Shown here piece after piece: positions 14,710 through 24,095 of a DNA stretch of 64,000 nt (the first letter of the stretch is position 1; each line of letters opens with the position of its first letter). The notes beneath the pieces were generated by a model that worked only from the letters and a program-made list of their open reading frames with translations, was not told where the DNA came from and did no database searches. The stretch comes from JASLQO01 sp002327525 (GTDB lineage: Bacteria; Pseudomonadota; Gammaproteobacteria; Pseudomonadales; Azotimanducaceae), in contig JASLQO010000025.1 in the NCBI GenBank assembly GCA_030744435.1, positions 1 through 64,000 of the forward strand. Direction: 5' to 3'. The translations under genes and the position numbers were made by a program.

Positions 14710-15675
14710 ATGCTCGGTATCGTAGCCAACCCCGCATCCGGAAAAGACGTCCGACGGCTGGTGGCGCGCGCATCCGTATTCGACAATCAGGAGAAACAGG
14801 CGATCGTGCGCCGCGCTCTGATTGGCGCCGCTACCGCCGGAAATCTAGATGTCGCCTATCTGAACGACGCTCATGGCATCGTTCGAAACGCGATCTCTGA
14901 CACCGGGCTCGATGCACAAGCCCTCGACACCACCCGTACTACCACTGCTCTGGACACCATCACCGCTGCTCGCGCGATGCGCGAGCAGCGGTGCCGCGCT
15001 GTGATCACGCTCGGCGGTGACGGTACCAACCGTGCTTTCTGTCTCGGTTGGCAAGACGCGCCGCTGGTGCCCATTTCCACCGGCACCAACAACGTTTTCC
15101 CTGTCCTCGCCGAAGCCACCGTGGCGGGTGCGGCCGCGGGACTGGTGGCTCGAGGTGCAATCGAGCTAGCCGAGGTCGCCACCCGACAGAAGATCGTGCA
15201 TGTGGATATCGAGGGTGAGCGTGAAGATCTCGCGCTAATCGATGTCGTGCTGACACGAGAACGTTTCATAGGTGCCCGGGCGCTGTTGAACCCGGAACAT
15301 CTCGTTACCGCCGTGCTCACCCGAGCGGATCCCGCAGCGGTGGGCATCACATCCATCGGCGGACTCGTGTATCCCGTTTCAGCACACGCCTCGGAAGGCC
15401 TGCTGCTGCAATTTGGCGATACCGGGTTGCGCCTTGAGGCACCCATCGCGCCGGGATTTTACCGGCAGGTGACCATCGCCGATCACTGTAAGATAGACAT
15501 GCACCAGCGAATCAAGGTGGAAGGTCCCGGCGTACTCGCTTTCGATGGAGAGCGAGACCGTACGCTGAAGCCAGGTCAGGGGGCGACACTCACCCTCGAG
15601 CCCACGGGACCCTGGGTGATCAACGTGCCGCACGCACTCCACATGGCGGCTGAACGAGGTCTGTTTACGCGCTAG
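14710..15675 (+). CDS. AcoX/NAD-kinase-like protein (diacylglycerol/sphingosine kinase superfamily fold)
   Basis: The 321-residue protein has the nucleotide-kinase signature LGGDGTNR at 101-108 and STGTNNVFP at 123-131, as in AcoX-type ATP-NAD kinase relatives. The C-terminal beta-rich domain (about 210-320) includes LAFDGERDRTLKPGQ, which resembles the second domain of diacylglycerol kinases. AcoX proteins often accompany acetoin dehydrogenase genes, but none are here, so the phosphate acceptor is unknown. Its last 11 bases overlap the convergent MATE gene. Confidence 0.75.
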   Translation: MLGIVANPASGKDVRRLVARASVFDNQEKQAIVRRALIGAATAGNLDVAYLNDAHGIVRNAISDTGLDAQALDTTRTTTALDTITAARAMREQRCRAVITLGGDGTNRAFCLGWQDAPLVPISTGTNNVFPVLAEATVAGAAAGLVARGAIELAEVATRQKIVHVDIEGEREDLALIDVVLTRERFIGARALLNPEHLVTAVLTRADPAAVGITSIGGLVYPVSAHASEGLLLQFGDTGLRLEAPIAPGFYRQVTIADHCKIDMHQRIKVEGPGVLAFDGERDRTLKPGQGATLTLEPTGPWVINVPHALHMAAERGLFTR

Positions 15676-17077
15676 GCGATCGCCCCTCGGCGTTGGCGCG
15701 CAATGCCGGAAGCTTGCCTGCTTCCAGCGTGCGTCGTACCCACATCGACGAGGCGATGCCGATGAGAACGTTGGAGATCGCGCCCGCTGCGAAGATGCCC
15801 CGGTAGCCAAAGAGTAAATCACCTGCGAGCGCGAGGGGTACATAGAGTACGAGCATACGGATCAGCGAGAGCACCAGCGACGGACCGGGATTACCCAGCG
15901 CCGCGAAGGTGGAACCCGCCACCATCCCGACACCCAGAAACCCATAGGTTGCCGGCATAATCAGCAGATAGGAGTACGTGGCATCGATTACGGCGGGGTC
16001 ACTATTGATGAATTGCACCAGCAACCTGCCAGACAGCGCGAGCAGAACGAAAGCGCCGACACTGTATGCATGGGAGAAGCGATACGCGAGACGCTGGGCT
16101 TCGTACACTCGCGGTAGTTGACCGGCACCTACATTCTGGCCGATGAACGGGCCGGTACTCGCCGAGATCGCCATCAACAGCATGATCGCGAGTGACTCGA
16201 TCCGCGAGGCGATCCCGAAACCAGCCACTACCTCGTTGCTGTGCTCGGCCAGCAGCCAGACGGTGATTGCCAGCGACACCGGTCCAATGAGGTTTGTCAT
16301 CATCGACGGGATGCCGATGCGCATGACCTCGCGCCACGACTCCAGCATAACGGCAACCCCGGGAAGCTCGAATATGACCAGTTCCAGTTTCACCAGCGCA
16401 TAGCCCGTGTACAGGAACGTCACCGCCCTCGAAAACACGAACGCCCAGGCCGCTCCCACGAATCCCATGCCTTCGTAGGATCCCATACCGAATATGAGAA
16501 TCGGCGCCAGCACCACCTGAATGGCTGCCGCCGAGGTCATGATGACTCCCGGCAACCGGGCATTGCCTACCGCGCGCATGATCACACCCGAGACCATGGG
16601 GATGGCGAATAGCGGCAAACCGTAAAACCACACGCCCATGTATTCGAGTGACAGCGGCAGAATGGTTTCGTCCGCGCCGAGGGCCATGAACAGAGGTTCC
16701 TTATATCTATCGGCAAGTACGGCCAGGAACAGGACGAGCATGCTGACCAGCACCAGGGCGTCCGTTGAGATACGTCGTACGCGTGAAAAATCCCCCGATC
16801 CGGCAATACGCGCGATGATCGAAGACGCTCCGACGCCGATGCCCATGGATACGGTGGACAGCGCCATGACCACCGGGAAGGTGAAACTCATGGCAGCCAG
16901 CTCGTCTGTGCCGATCAATCCCACGTACACGGTGTCGATCACCGCTGCCACGAACATCGACGAGATGCCGAGAAACATGGGTACGGTGAGACGTACCAGA
17001 TGACCCGCGATTGGACCCTGCGTCAGGTCTGCCGCGAGCCGGTTATGAGAACGAGAGGAAGACATGAAGCCGGCCAT
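15665..17077 (-). CDS. MATE-family multidrug/cation antiporter
   Basis: The 470-residue inner-membrane protein has twelve predicted helices in two repeats. Characteristic segments are the N-terminal ADLTQGPIAGHLVRLTVPMF, IDTVYVGLIGTDELAAMSFT, and second-half FIGQNVGAGQLPRVYEAQRL. MATE transporters export cationic drugs or metabolites in exchange for Na+ or H+. The start at 17077 has only a weak ribosome site, so a later ATG at 17065 is possible. The 3' end overlaps the AcoX-like gene on the other strand. Confidence 0.9.
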   Translation of the reverse strand: MAGFMSSSRSHNRLAADLTQGPIAGHLVRLTVPMFLGISSMFVAAVIDTVYVGLIGTDELAAMSFTFPVVMALSTVSMGIGVGASSIIARIAGSGDFSRVRRISTDALVLVSMLVLFLAVLADRYKEPLFMALGADETILPLSLEYMGVWFYGLPLFAIPMVSGVIMRAVGNARLPGVIMTSAAAIQVVLAPILIFGMGSYEGMGFVGAAWAFVFSRAVTFLYTGYALVKLELVIFELPGVAVMLESWREVMRIGIPSMMTNLIGPVSLAITVWLLAEHSNEVVAGFGIASRIESLAIMLLMAISASTGPFIGQNVGAGQLPRVYEAQRLAYRFSHAYSVGAFVLLALSGRLLVQFINSDPAVIDATYSYLLIMPATYGFLGVGMVAGSTFAALGNPGPSLVLSLIRMLVLYVPLALAGDLLFGYRGIFAAGAISNVLIGIASSMWVRRTLEAGKLPALRANAEGRSPSA

Positions 17078-17272
17078 TGTACTCGCTTGAACCGAAGCAC
17101 ATGGTCAATACCGGTTATTTGCGGTAAAACTCCCCAATTCCGACGGAGTTTCGGGATTACAAGGTCAGCGTTGCCGCCCATAGCGAAAGTAGCCGTTCAT
17201 CTCGCCCTCCCACGACCCGTCTTTCCTGGGGACCGCTGTGTCTGGTGCCCATCAGTCACGTAGGAGAGAGAC

Positions 17273-18145
17273 ATGCACATCCAACCCCTCACACCCGTCA
17301 TCGGCGCCGAGGTCAGCGGCGTAGATTTTGCCAATGTCGCTGACAGCGCGTTCGATACGTTACAGCAGGCACTCGCGGAACATCAGCTACTCGTATTCCA
17401 CGATGCGCCAGAGCTCGCTCCAGAACTGCAGATGGACTTCGCCCGCCGTTTCGGTCCGCTGCACTACCATCCCGCCGCCCCCGGCATGGAAGGTCATCCC
17501 GAGGTATTCGTCATTCACGCTCACGCGGATTCGAAGATTGCCAACGGCAACGGCTGGCACAGCGATGTCTCCTGCGACGAACAACCGCCGCTCGGTACTA
17601 TGCTGCAACTACACAAACTGCCGCCAAGCGGTGGCGATACTCTGTTTGCTAGCATGTATGCCGCGCTCGAGACGCTCTCTCGAACAATGCAGGAATTTCT
17701 GGCGCCGCTAACCGCAACGCACGCCTCCGAACACATCTATCGTGGGCGTTACGCTGATCGAGGCGTGAACGACGAGGGTCGTGAGTACCCGAGCTCGGTG
17801 CATCCTGTCATCCGAACGCATCCCATATCGGGCCGGCAGGCTCTTTTCGTCAACCCGAGCTTCACCACCCGGATCAACGAACTCGAACCTACCGAGAGCA
17901 GCGCCTTGCTCGGCATGCTCTATTCACACCAGCAGCGTCCCGAGTTTCAGGTCCGCCTGCAGTGGCGCCCCAACACGGTCGCACTGTGGGACAACCGCTG
18001 CACTCAGCATTTCGCTCTTTGGGATTATTGGCCCAGCGAGCGCAAAGGGCACCGGGTGACGATCAAGGGCGAACGGCCGTTCTTCGACGGCCGCCTTCCA
18101 CAAGCGCGCTCAGACATGCGGCTGTCGCGTCAACGGCTCGCGTAG
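17273..18145 (+). CDS. TauD/TfdA-family Fe(II)/2-oxoglutarate dioxygenase
   Basis: The 290-residue protein contains the complete 2-His-1-carboxylate site: H96 and D98 (NGWHSDVSCDEQPP) and H246 (DNRCTQHFALWDYW), with R261 (KGHRVTIKGERPF) for 2-oxoglutarate. The ribosome site TAGGAGAGAG precedes ATG 17273. The family includes taurine dioxygenase and 2,4-D or alkyl-sulfate dioxygenases. It is followed after 29 bp by a CoA ligase, so the substrate may be an acid or ether whose product is CoA-activated; that link is inference. Confidence 0.92.
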   Translation: MHIQPLTPVIGAEVSGVDFANVADSAFDTLQQALAEHQLLVFHDAPELAPELQMDFARRFGPLHYHPAAPGMEGHPEVFVIHAHADSKIANGNGWHSDVSCDEQPPLGTMLQLHKLPPSGGDTLFASMYAALETLSRTMQEFLAPLTATHASEHIYRGRYADRGVNDEGREYPSSVHPVIRTHPISGRQALFVNPSFTTRINELEPTESSALLGMLYSHQQRPEFQVRLQWRPNTVALWDNRCTQHFALWDYWPSERKGHRVTIKGERPFFDGRLPQARSDMRLSRQRLA

Positions 18146-18174
18146 TTCATACCCACACTTCCTGGAGGATTCTG

Positions 18175-19740
18175 ATGGCTCACTTCCCCGGCCGCATGGC
18201 CGCGCTGGACGACCGGCGTATCGCTCTCATCGACGATCGCGGCACTTCTACCTGGGGGGAGCTCGATGAGCGCACCAACAAGCTGATCAACATGCTGCGC
18301 GCGCGCGGACTGCAGCCTCAGGACGCCGTCGCCGTGTACGCCGGTAACTGCATCGAGTACTACGAACTCATGATGGCCTGCACACACGCGGGGTTGGTGT
18401 ACGTGCCCGTCAACTGGCATTTCAGCGCAGAGGAACTGGCCTACGTCATCGACAACTCGGGAGCCAGGGCACTGTTCGCGGAGGAAGCGTACCTTTCGAC
18501 CGCCGTGGATGCACTCGATCGCGGCGAGACATCCGGGCTCGAATTCGCAGTTGCCATTCGCTCCGATGCGCGCGGATTCGACAACTACGAAGCGCAGCTC
18601 GCGAGCGTCAGTGCGCACGCACCGGACAATCAGCTGTTGGGCGGCCCGATGTTCTACACCTCTGGCACCACGGGCCGTCCCAAGGGGGTACGATCCAGTA
18701 CCTTCGCCGCTGGTGGGGATCTCGCGCTCATGGAGTTGGTGGGCGGCGGCCTGTCCGACATGCTATCCCTACCCGCGAGCGGAACCACCTACCTCTGCGG
18801 CCCCATCTACCACTCTGCCCAGTGGGCTTTCTCCTTCCTTCCACTGCTGACCGGCAGCCGTGTCGTTATGCGTCAGAGATTCGATCCTGCCATCGCCCTG
18901 GCAGACATCGACGAGCACGGCGTTACCAACGTGCACCTAGTGCCAACGCAGTTCCACCGGTTGTTGCAGCTCGATGAACAGACGCGCACCGGATTCGATG
19001 GTGGCAGCCTGCAGGTTGTGTGGCACGGCGCCGCACCCTGCCCCCCGCGAGTAAAGCAATCGATGATCGACTGGTGGGGCAACGTGATCGCCGAGTACTA
19101 CGGCTCCACCGAGGGTTCCATCGTCACCACGGCCACGTCCGAAGACTGGTTGACGCATCCGGGCACCGTAGGCAAGGCTTCAGCAACCGTCGAGGTGAGC
19201 ATCCGGGACGATGACGGCAATACGGTGGCCACCGGCGAATCAGGGCAGATCTATGTGAAAAATCTCATGGGATCCGACTTCGAATACCACAACGAACCTG
19301 AGAAGACCGCCTCGGTGCACCTCGAGCGCGGCACCTTCACATTCGGTGACATCGGCTACCTCGATGAGGACGGTTATCTGTACCTGAGCGATCGCAAGAT
19401 CGACATGATCATTTCAGGTGGAGTGAACATCTATCCCGCTGAGATAGAGGCGGTGCTCGTCGGGCACCCCCGTATTCAGGACGCCGCCGTATTCGGCATC
19501 CCCAACGAGGAGTTCGGCGAAGAAGTCAAAGCCGCCGTGCTACTGACCAAGCCGGCCGGGGCGGCTGATCAGGCCGCTCTGGCAGACGACATCATCGCCC
19601 ACTGCCGCGCGCATCTCGCCGGCTATAAGGCGCCGCGCTCGATCGACTTCGAAACCGAGTTTCCACGTCACGAGACGGGCAAATTGTACAAGCGGCTGCT
19701 GCGAGATCGTTATTGGAAAGATCAGGATTCGCGTATCTGA
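18175..19740 (+). CDS. AMP-dependent synthetase/ligase (acyl-CoA synthetase)
   Basis: The start at 18175 (MAHFPGRM) has CTGGAGG seven bases upstream; a longer open frame begins inside the dioxygenase gene and is not used. The 521-residue enzyme has the P-loop YTSGTTGRPKG at 161-171, the YYGSTEGS adenine-binding motif, the YLSDRKIDMIISGGVNIYPAEIE hinge region and a C-terminal lysine motif (RHETGKLYKR). It activates a carboxylic acid to the acyl-CoA via acyl-AMP. It probably shares a transcript with the TauD-type gene. Confidence 0.93.
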   Translation: MAHFPGRMAALDDRRIALIDDRGTSTWGELDERTNKLINMLRARGLQPQDAVAVYAGNCIEYYELMMACTHAGLVYVPVNWHFSAEELAYVIDNSGARALFAEEAYLSTAVDALDRGETSGLEFAVAIRSDARGFDNYEAQLASVSAHAPDNQLLGGPMFYTSGTTGRPKGVRSSTFAAGGDLALMELVGGGLSDMLSLPASGTTYLCGPIYHSAQWAFSFLPLLTGSRVVMRQRFDPAIALADIDEHGVTNVHLVPTQFHRLLQLDEQTRTGFDGGSLQVVWHGAAPCPPRVKQSMIDWWGNVIAEYYGSTEGSIVTTATSEDWLTHPGTVGKASATVEVSIRDDDGNTVATGESGQIYVKNLMGSDFEYHNEPEKTASVHLERGTFTFGDIGYLDEDGYLYLSDRKIDMIISGGVNIYPAEIEAVLVGHPRIQDAAVFGIPNEEFGEEVKAAVLLTKPAGAADQAALADDIIAHCRAHLAGYKAPRSIDFETEFPRHETGKLYKRLLRDRYWKDQDSRI

Positions 19741-19756
19741 GCCGAACAAGTGCTGT

Positions 19757-20014
19757 ATGGCCATCACCCTACCCGATGGCCGCAAACAGGTCCGCTTCGA
19801 AGGACACCAACCTCAGGATGCAGACGAAACATGGAATGCGGCTCGATGCGCTGGCAACTGACGGCGGATACCGGCGGGTGCGTGCTGTTGTTTACCGACG
19901 TCGTCCACTTCGAGGGTCCGCGCAGCGACACCGACATCATCCACTCCGTACTCGGCGGCCGGCATCGTTACCTCGACATGCTGCGAGATCTGCCGGCCGG
20001 ACGCTCATCGACGA
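19757..20014 (+). pseudogene. SRPBCC/AHSA1-like domain protein, remnant
   Basis: ATG 19757 opens MAITLPDGRKQVRFEGHQPQ, the usual N terminus of AHSA1-type SRPBCC proteins, but the frame soon stops. A second frame reads GSMRWQLTADTGGCVLLFTD, then RHRYLDMLRDLPAG, which is the C-terminal beta strand and helix of the same fold. The middle of the domain (about 70 residues) is missing and the frame is shifted. It follows the CoA ligase directly. Bases 20015-20273 contain no recognisable gene. Confidence 0.55.
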
Positions 20015-20273
20015 CACGAAGCCCGAACCCGACTACGGTACTCCCGATGAAGGACCCTGGCCTGGATGCAACATACCAGTGCAAGGCGTCATCATCTCAG
20101 GACTGTCGTCCCGCTAGAATTCGTACTGGAAATAATCACCTATTCCGTCACCTCTCAGTGCACGGTCGCGAATATGATAGTGCCATCTCGGATCAAGCAA
20201 CATCCATTCCCCGCATCCGGCGACCCCCCTGGTTTCGTGCTCCGGTTACCACACCGCGAAAACGGAAACACTT

Positions 20274-20765
20274 CTAGCGCGGCGAGGTGACCAGCACCTT
20301 CTCCAGGAGTTGGAGCGCAGCCCGGGTGAAGTGCCACATATTCGATTCCCGGTCGCTACTCCCGGTCTCGATGGTCACCGATGCCCGATAGGGACCGTCC
20401 ACCGCAATCACACTGATCCCGGGTGGGTGGCCATACCTCGCGCCGGCGGGCCCCGCAACTCCCAGTTCGGCGATACCCCATGTGGTATCCAGCTGGGCGC
20501 GGGCAACCTCGGCGAACCGCTGCACCATCGCTTCCGTCAGCGGCTCGAGCCCTTGCACATGGTCCCCGGTGATGCCGAGCAGCGCCTTTCTGGAGGCCAG
20601 CGTGTAGACGACCGATCCGCCTTTGAAATAAGCGGATGCTCCCGGAACCGCCAGCAAAGAGGCGGAGACCAGACCACCCGTCGAGGACTCGGTCACCGCC
20701 AGCGTCTCACCGCTGGCCTTCAGATGCTCCCCGACACTCGTCCCGAGCCCGGTCAGTGATGTCAC
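20274..20765 (-). CDS. CinA-family (PncC-like) nicotinamide-nucleotide amidohydrolase domain protein
   Basis: The 163-residue protein is a stand-alone CinA C-terminal domain. It has the signature VTESSTGGLVSASLLAVPGAS with the catalytic Ser and Thr, FKGGSVVYTLASRKALLGI, and GVAGPAGARYGHPPG. PncC-type enzymes deamidate NMN to nicotinate mononucleotide in pyridine nucleotide salvage. It is ten bp downstream of an SDR gene and ends the operon that includes larC. The final part of the domain (GGRxxVR, a frequent end) is not present, so activity is uncertain. Confidence 0.82.
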   Translation of the reverse strand: MTSLTGLGTSVGEHLKASGETLAVTESSTGGLVSASLLAVPGASAYFKGGSVVYTLASRKALLGITGDHVQGLEPLTEAMVQRFAEVARAQLDTTWGIAELGVAGPAGARYGHPPGISVIAVDGPYRASVTIETGSSDRESNMWHFTRAALQLLEKVLVTSPR

Positions 20766-20775
20766 CTGAAAATGC

Positions 20776-21552
20776 TCAACGGGCCGTATAGCCGCCGTCG
20801 ACCGGCATTACGATACCGTTCACGAAGCTCGCATCGTCGCTGGCGAGAAACGCAGCCACGGACGCAATCTCCTCCGGTTGACCGAGACGGCCCATCGGAT
20901 GCAGCGAGATGAGAAAAGCCTCCCCCTCCGTCGTCTCTCGCATTTCCGCCGTCATGGGCGTTTCGATGTAACCCGGCGAGATGGCGTTGACGCGTACGCC
21001 CAGCGCGCCGAATGCGATGGCGTATTGTTTGGTGAGTCCCGCCACACCGTGTTTCGAGGCAACGTACGCACCAGCACCCGGTTGCAGCTCCGGCGCTTCG
21101 TCGTCGTCCGCGGGCGGCACTCCCACCAATCCCACCAGGCCCGCAATAGACGAGGTATTGATGATGCTTCCCCCACCCTGCTGCGCGATGAACGGCGCGC
21201 CGTGAAACAGGCCGTGCGCGACGCCGGTGAGGTTTACGCTGATAACCTGATCCCAGGTCAGCTCCACAGCTCCGATACCGGCGTTGTTGAACAGCACCTG
21301 CAACCCACCGAACTCGCTGGCCGTGCTCTGCAGGGCTTCGACAATGGCCGCTTCCTCCGTCACATCCAGATCCATCGAGGCAGCGCGGCCACCCTCCTGC
21401 TGAACCATGGCGGCGGTCTGCGCAGCACCCTCGCCATCGAGGTCCGCACACATGATCGCAGCGCCGTTCTCCGCCATGCGCAGCGCGCTACTGCGGCCTA
21501 TACCACTCGCCGCACCCGTGATGAGGGCGACCTTGTCCGTGAGCGTTCCCAT
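20776..21552 (-). CDS. Short-chain dehydrogenase/reductase (SDR) with an acidic insert
   Basis: The 258-residue classical SDR has TGAASGIG for NAD(P) (12-19), NNAG, the catalytic Ser in INTSSIAG, and YVASK with catalytic Tyr and Lys. An insert of about 15 residues rich in Asp, Glu and Pro (PPADDDEAPELQPGAG) sits between the Ser and the Tyr and is longer than usual. The Asp after the second beta strand (CADLDGE) suggests NAD(H). It is 31 bp downstream of larC. The substrate is unknown. Confidence 0.9.
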   Translation of the reverse strand: MGTLTDKVALITGAASGIGRSSALRMAENGAAIMCADLDGEGAAQTAAMVQQEGGRAASMDLDVTEEAAIVEALQSTASEFGGLQVLFNNAGIGAVELTWDQVISVNLTGVAHGLFHGAPFIAQQGGGSIINTSSIAGLVGLVGVPPADDDEAPELQPGAGAYVASKHGVAGLTKQYAIAFGALGVRVNAISPGYIETPMTAEMRETTEGEAFLISLHPMGRLGQPEEIASVAAFLASDDASFVNGIVMPVDGGYTAR

Positions 21553-21583
21553 ATTCTCTCCTTCGCGAAACTAACAGAATCGT

Positions 21584-22795
21584 TCAGATGTCGATGACGT
21601 TGGCGATTTCCTGGTCGATACGCTTTTTAGCGTCGAGGTAATCAAGACCCGCGCCATCCGCCAGACGACGCACGTCGTCGTGTTCGGATTTCCATCGCAG
21701 GCCTCCGTCCGGTCGCGTGACCAGCTTGACCCTCACCTCACCAAGACTCGTTTCAATGCGCCGTTCTTCTCTCGGCAGCACACGCTTCTCAAAGGGCAGC
21801 ACACGCAGGCCGATGGTCGTCGATCGATTAAGGATGGCATCGGCAAGAGCATCGACCCGTGCACTCTCGCAGAGCACCGAAAGGCAGGTTGCAGGCCGCG
21901 ATTTCTTCATCACGACGGGCAGCAGATAGACATCGCTCGCACCGATGTCGAGTAAGTGCTCGATGAGCGGTTCAAAGGCTTCCGGGCTCATATCGTCGAT
22001 GTTCGCCTCGATCTTGAAGTGCGCCTCGATGGCAGCCGTCTCATCCACCTCGCCGAGCACTACCCTCAGCACGTTGGGTACCTCGAAGTCCTTCATACCC
22101 AGCCCGTAGCCGATTCGCTGGGGCACAAATCGGCGCGGCACTTCGTTCTCATCGACACTCGCTTTGAGAATCGCCGCCCCCGTGGGCGTCGTACTCTCGC
22201 CCTGTACGCCGGCGTAATGGCATGACATGCCGGTCAGGATCTCCTGCGTGGCGGGCGCCGGTACCGGGTAGTGGCCGTGCGCGCAGTTCACGTAACCGGA
22301 TCCCACCTCAATGGTGTCGCAATACACCCGCTCCACGTTCAGCCAGTCGAGGCAGATGGCGGCTGCGACGACATCGACGATGGAATCCACGGCGCCCACC
22401 TCGTGGAAGTGCACGTCATCCACCGGCACGTCGTGGATCTTCGCTTCGGCATTGGCGATCTCGCGAAAAATAGCCTGCGCACGCACCTCGATTCCAGGCG
22501 CAAACCCCGAACCGCTGATCAGCTCGTGAATCTCACCGTAGTGACGATGCTCGTGTCCGTGCGCATGCGCATCGGTGTGATCCTGGTGAGAGCCGCCAAG
22601 ATCCTCGACGTGGGCACGCGTGCCTGACACGCCCATCTTCGCGCCCCGAGAGAAGGACACTCGAAACTCCTCCGCCAGCGGTAAGCGTGCGAGTTGCGCC
22701 TGCAGGTGAGATTCCGGCACACCGAGATCCACCATCGCACCGAGATGCATATCGCCGCTGATACCGGCGCTCGGCTGGTACAGCAACGCGCGCAT
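21584..22795 (-). CDS. larC: LarC, nickel-pincer cofactor biosynthesis protein (DUF111)
   Basis: The 403-residue protein has the LarC hallmarks: SAGISGDMHLGAMVDLG at the N terminus, a histidine-rich segment (about 70-90, with ten His), FHEVGAVDSIVDVVAAAICL, PVPAPATQEIL, STPTGAAILKA and IEANIDDMSPEAFEPLIEHLLDIGASDVYL. In lactic acid bacteria LarC is a CTP-dependent nickel insertase that makes the pincer cofactor of lactate racemase with LarB and LarE. Neither partner nor a LarA homologue is in the window. It lies between an aldo/keto reductase and an SDR in a minus-strand operon. Confidence 0.92.
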   Translation of the reverse strand: MRALLYQPSAGISGDMHLGAMVDLGVPESHLQAQLARLPLAEEFRVSFSRGAKMGVSGTRAHVEDLGGSHQDHTDAHAHGHEHRHYGEIHELISGSGFAPGIEVRAQAIFREIANAEAKIHDVPVDDVHFHEVGAVDSIVDVVAAAICLDWLNVERVYCDTIEVGSGYVNCAHGHYPVPAPATQEILTGMSCHYAGVQGESTTPTGAAILKASVDENEVPRRFVPQRIGYGLGMKDFEVPNVLRVVLGEVDETAAIEAHFKIEANIDDMSPEAFEPLIEHLLDIGASDVYLLPVVMKKSRPATCLSVLCESARVDALADAILNRSTTIGLRVLPFEKRVLPREERRIETSLGEVRVKLVTRPDGGLRWKSEHDDVRRLADGAGLDYLDAKKRIDQEIANVIDI

Positions 22796-22813
22796 GCCCT
22801 TGATTCAGCCGCC

Positions 22814-23860
22814 TCAGGCCTTGTTGGCGAACAGCTCACCAGAGGTGGCCGCGACCGTGAAATTCTCGCGCAGGTGCAGAAAATTCTGGATATCCGCATT
22901 CACCGCATCCACGCCATGTTCGAGCACGTAGGCGTAGCTGCGCTGAAACGCACTCAGATCCGCCTTCAAAAGACTCTCGTCGTAGTACTCATCAAACGCC
23001 GTCTCATCCCCCCAACCGAACAGGTTGCGTCCCGCAATGTGGCGCACCACCTTCATTCCCACCAGCACCATGCCCGATTCACGAGCGGCCTCCAGCTGCG
23101 GCTTCAACCCCGTCATGGGCGGTGTGCCGGCCAGCAGGCTCTTGCCATCCCAGTCGTACCAGCCGCCGGGCGTGATCGCGATCATGGCGAGATCGTACCA
23201 ACCCGTCTCCACTGCCTTCGCGAGTACTGCCTGCGCATTCTGGTGCGTGCTCAGCCCCCAGTGCTTCACCTTTCCTGCATCCCGGGCTTTCTCGAAGGTC
23301 ATGCGCATCTCTTCGGAGCCGGTGAGATTGGGGTTGTTCGCCGCCATCTGATAGTACGCATCGATACCGTCCACCTCGAGATCACGAAGGCTTTCGTCCA
23401 TCAGCGTCTGCCACATGGCGGCCGCCTGCTTTGCCTGCGCTGGTGTCACGGGATCATTAGGGCCCACGTCCTCTACCTGCGCATAGCCTTTCGAAATCAC
23501 GAATATATCGTCCCGATGTTTTCTCACGAACGGCGCCAGGTTGCGCTCGGCGTCACCGTAGTAGCGGCCCGTGCCCACATCGAACACGTTCACACCCGCA
23601 TCGAAGGCCACGTTCAACAACTCATCGCGCGGCCGCCGCGCCAGTGAAGCGCCGCAGCCGAAGAACAGACGACTGCCCTCGAAGCCCGTTCTGCCGAGTA
23701 TGCGGTAGGTCATCTCGGGCCAGCCCAGGCCCCCTTCCACCTGACCTTTCGCCTCGGCCACTGCCGCCTTGACGCTGCCCGTGCTCAGCAGCGCCTGTGC
23801 GCCCACTCCGAGCATGGCCAGCTTCTGCATGAAGGTCCGACGATTGCTTGAGTCGAGCAT
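22814..23860 (-). CDS. Aldo/keto reductase-like protein with Tat-type signal
   Basis: The start at 23860 (MLDSSNRRTF) has AAAGGAG eight bases upstream. The 348-residue protein begins with a twin-arginine-like signal (NRRTFMQKLAMLGVGAQALL, about 6-26) and continues as an aldo/keto reductase barrel: MTYRILGRTGFEGSRLFFGC, then FDAGVNVFDVGTGRYYGDAE and KVKHWGLSTHQNAQAV. The usual catalytic Tyr may be Y84 or Y85. Export by Tat with a bound cofactor is inferred. It is the first gene of the operon with larC, SDR and CinA. Confidence 0.82.
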   Translation of the reverse strand: MLDSSNRRTFMQKLAMLGVGAQALLSTGSVKAAVAEAKGQVEGGLGWPEMTYRILGRTGFEGSRLFFGCGASLARRPRDELLNVAFDAGVNVFDVGTGRYYGDAERNLAPFVRKHRDDIFVISKGYAQVEDVGPNDPVTPAQAKQAAAMWQTLMDESLRDLEVDGIDAYYQMAANNPNLTGSEEMRMTFEKARDAGKVKHWGLSTHQNAQAVLAKAVETGWYDLAMIAITPGGWYDWDGKSLLAGTPPMTGLKPQLEAARESGMVLVGMKVVRHIAGRNLFGWGDETAFDEYYDESLLKADLSAFQRSYAYVLEHGVDAVNADIQNFLHLRENFTVAATSGELFANKA

Positions 23861-24095
23861 GGAACACTCTCCTTTCTTGATTCGCACGGACCATTGTAGT
23901 TTCCGGCACAGGAAGTGCGCAAACCGGACATCAGTGCCTGGATATTCCCGGAGGCGGAACACGCGCGCCTCCCCACAGCCACAACCGTCCTCTCCTCTCT
24001 CGTGTGCTATGTTGAGCCGGAGTAGCGCGACACGCTGGTGCTCGACATCGCTGGCGCCAATCGTGCCCGGATGGTAGAACGACAGGAGCAGATAC

